From positions 1 to 40,370 of the IMG/VR virus record IMGVR_UViG_3300031697_000459: a DNA stretch of 40,370 bases; one strand, given 5' to 3'. Below the pieces are notes generated by a model. That model saw only the letters and a list, made by a program, of their open reading frames with translations. It did not search any database and was not told the origin of the DNA. Within the stretch, counting starts at the first letter, position 1; each line of letters opens with the position of its first letter. This document shows positions 38,966-40,370 of this stretch, piece after piece. The stretch is from a virus. The translations under genes and the position numbers were made by a program.

Positions 38966-39349
38966 ATGTACCTGTTTGCTCCAGCAGAATATTTCCAGCT
39001 CAGTCCTGCAGCACACAAAGCAATATGCAATGGCTGCGGGACATCCGGCTGGAAAGGCCGCCTTGTGCCTGGGCATTTGCTCTGGCTATCTATCAAAGAG
39101 GCGTGTGATATACATGATTATATGTATCACGTTGGTAATAGCATAGCTGATAAAGAAGAAGCTGATCGAGTGTTTCTGAATAATATGCTCAGAATTGTGG
39201 AGGCTGAATCTGTGTGGTTGCTGAGGCGTTGGAGACGGCATATGGCCATTGATTATTACGGAGCTGTGCGGGATTTTGGCGGCCCTGCTTTTTGGACTGA
39301 TAAAAACGATCTGCAATGCATGCAAGTGGTGATCGCCCATGCAGGTTGA
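38966..39349 (+). CDS. phospholipase A2-like protein
   Basis: 127 residues, ATG 38966, three bases after the lipoprotein. It contains CNGCGTSGW (residues 21-29), which could be the glycine-rich Ca2+ loop, then EACDIHDYMYHVG (residues 45-57) with the PLA2 catalytic His-Asp pair (CxxHDxxY), and ADRVFLNNM (66-74), the usual following helix. PLA2 enzymes release fatty acids from phospholipids; in a lysis region it could damage membranes or help lipid turnover. Arrangement and residues are typical, but activity needs experiment. A DUF1353-like protein is the alternative. Confidence 0.65.
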   Translation: MYLFAPAEYFQLSPAAHKAICNGCGTSGWKGRLVPGHLLWLSIKEACDIHDYMYHVGNSIADKEEADRVFLNNMLRIVEAESVWLLRRWRRHMAIDYYGAVRDFGGPAFWTDKNDLQCMQVVIAHAG

Positions 39350-39794
39350 TAACAAGGATATCGGGGTTGCAGCGTTTGTAATCACCCAGCTCTGTGTAAT
39401 ATTTGGAGTTGGGCGTACCTATGGGGTGCTGATCAAACGAGTGGAGATCCTGGAGGAATCAACAACACAGTTTTTCGAAAAAGTTTCTGTCCTCGATGAT
39501 GAAATTGAAGCACAGATTGACAAAAGAATGCTGCAGCTGGATTTGAAGATATCCGAGATTGATGAACGATTCATCACCGAAAACGGGGAACCTCGATATA
39601 TCAGCTATAGAGCACATGACAAGATGCAGGCACATTGCCAGAATCATCTGCTTACTGAAATGAGACACCAGAGAGAGGCGGTGGAAAGGATGGACAAACA
39701 GCTGGAAAATTTAACAGGGAAGTTCGTGGCTGTCCTTGAGACTCTTGCTGTACTCAATTGTCGTTATGAAAAGCAAAGCACTAAAGAAGGGTAG
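39339..39794 (+). CDS. membrane-anchored coiled-coil protein, holin/spanin-like position
   Basis: 151 residues, overlapping the previous gene by eleven bases. One N-terminal transmembrane segment (VAAFVITQLCVIFGVGRTYG) followed by a long coiled coil (KRVEILEESTTQFFEKVSVL, KQLENLTGKFVAVLETLAVL). The layout resembles small phage membrane proteins encoded immediately before endolysins. Could be a holin-like or spanin-like protein; neither family is clear. Confidence 0.55.
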   Translation: MQVDNKDIGVAAFVITQLCVIFGVGRTYGVLIKRVEILEESTTQFFEKVSVLDDEIEAQIDKRMLQLDLKISEIDERFITENGEPRYISYRAHDKMQAHCQNHLLTEMRHQREAVERMDKQLENLTGKFVAVLETLAVLNCRYEKQSTKEG

Positions 39795-39796
39795 AA

Positions 39797-40171
39797 ATGC
39801 TATTTGTCAAATCAATATATTGGCTGGCTCTCAATATTTACCATGAGGCCAGGGGCGAACCACTAGAAGGTAAAATCGGGGTTGCTCATGTGGTGATCGC
39901 AAGAACCACAAAACGGAGGAAATCCGTTGTCGAGGTGATACAACAGCCTCAGCAGTTCTCTTGGTACTCGGATAACAAACCAGACGACGTCACCGACCAC
40001 CATGCGTTTGAGATGTGCTTCGAGGCAGCTGCTATTGCAATGGATCAGCGATTACAGGGAAATACTATGCAGGGTGTAGATCATTACCATTCTGTTGATG
40101 TTAATCCTGGATGGAATCGACGTATGAAAAAGATTGCTGAGATTGGTGATCATATTTTTTATAGGGCTTGA
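39797..40171 (+). CDS. endolysin, SleB/Hydrolase_2-like
   Basis: 124 residues, ATG 39797. It contains ALNIYHEARGEPLEGKIGVA (residues 11-30) with catalytic Glu17, the SleB/CwlJ cell wall hydrolase signature, and VIARTTKRRKSVVEVIQQPQ, QFSWYSD, the usual second region. No signal peptide. Members cut the cross-linked glycan of peptidoglycan. It should release virions from the cell. The upstream membrane protein and lipoprotein probably complete the lysis group. Confidence 0.85.
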   Translation: MLFVKSIYWLALNIYHEARGEPLEGKIGVAHVVIARTTKRRKSVVEVIQQPQQFSWYSDNKPDDVTDHHAFEMCFEAAAIAMDQRLQGNTMQGVDHYHSVDVNPGWNRRMKKIAEIGDHIFYRA

Positions 40172-40172
40172 A

Positions 40173-40370
40173 ATGCACGAACTTAGAATCTACCCATATG
40201 CTTGTAATGGAAAATCATGCCACCGGTGCGAAGAACTTCTTCCGGGGTTTGTAACAAAAGAAAACGGGAAATTGTCTATCTCTGATTTTTTCCTGAAAGA
40301 GCATGACAGTTTAATAACAGAAATGCTTGAATCTTGTCCGACTTCTGCGTTGTCTCTTGATGAAATGTGA
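40173..40370 (+). CDS. ferredoxin-like Cys protein
   Basis: 65 residues from ATG 40173, two bases after the endolysin stop, ending at the last base of the window. Cysteines: Cys11, Cys16, Cys19 and Cys55-Pro (ACNGKSCHRCEELLPGF, MLESCPTSAL). The order and CP end recall single-cluster 4Fe-4S ferredoxins (CxxCxxCxE.aPg...CPtsaI), but the first spacing is four rather than two residues. It could carry a 3Fe-4S/4Fe-4S cluster or bind zinc. A phage moron of the anaerobic host metabolism is possible (inference). Confidence 0.6.
   Translation: MHELRIYPYACNGKSCHRCEELLPGFVTKENGKLSISDFFLKEHDSLITEMLESCPTSALSLDEM

Noticed and set aside
1-40370. tRNA, rRNA or phage-type integrase att sites
   Set aside because: No tRNA-like cloverleaf, rRNA segment, or duplicated att core was noticed by eye; this is not a substitute for a search.

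Overview
The window looks like a nearly or fully complete genome of a temperate, lambda-like siphophage (long non-contractile tail) of a Gram-negative host. Basis: a GpA-type terminase, lambda-type portal, Mu/HK97-type capsid, tail tube, a G/GT frameshifted tail chaperone, a tape measure, a SleB-type endolysin, and an HTH repressor. A sulfate-reducer-like (Desulfobacterota) host is a guess from the gene style and the final ferredoxin-like gene. No host housekeeping gene, tRNA, rRNA or CRISPR array is visible. The minus-strand gene that runs off the left edge stays open for 19 more codons if the right edge is joined to position 1, so the window may be a whole circular or circularly permuted 40.4 kb genome.

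Layout. 1-3742 (minus strand): lysogeny and accessory genes, namely a zinc-ribbon/PH-domain protein, two secreted proteins, a two-helix membrane protein and the HTH/zinc-finger repressor. 3743-3862 is an operator-like region. An antisense membrane-protein gene (3863-4354) lies between the repressor and a small Cro-like HTH gene (4364). 4727-5930: small early genes, closed by a terminator. 6193-9824: an InsA-like zinc-ribbon protein, a P4/D5-type SF3 helicase, a repeat-rich possible origin (8033-8405) and a CHC2/TOPRIM primase.

9834-15301 is the packaging module, but the small and large terminase genes are separated by an integron-like element (10634-13416). It has two 135-bp attC sites, a cassette with a small protein and an HNH endonuclease, a cassette with an ASCH-domain protein and a small protein, a third partial site, and a full-length IntI integrase with every catalytic residue. 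Each cassette's first bases match the inverse core of its own attC, as in true integron cassettes, so these are not chance inverted repeats. The cassettes point toward intI and lie on the same strand, which is not the normal integron layout. No other integrase was found.

15298-19002 is an accessory island: an Ogr-like zinc finger, an antisense membrane protein, a BRO-N antirepressor sharing its C-terminal domain with the phage helicase, a possible short RNA, and a Panacea-type toxin-antitoxin pair. 19351-28263: head and tail genes (small head protein, portal with a +1 frameshift, prohead protease, major capsid, DUF2190 cement protein, head-tail joining, gpZ, tail terminator candidate, tube, G/GT chaperone, tape measure). 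28260-38187: tail-tip and receptor-binding proteins, including a 1075-residue protein with two LamG-like domains, a DUF2341-like segment and ten 14-residue repeats. 38220-40370: lipoprotein, phospholipase-A2-like protein, membrane/coiled-coil protein, SleB-like endolysin and a ferredoxin-like protein.

Family assignments come from reading translated sequence and remembered family patterns. No search or folding program was run.
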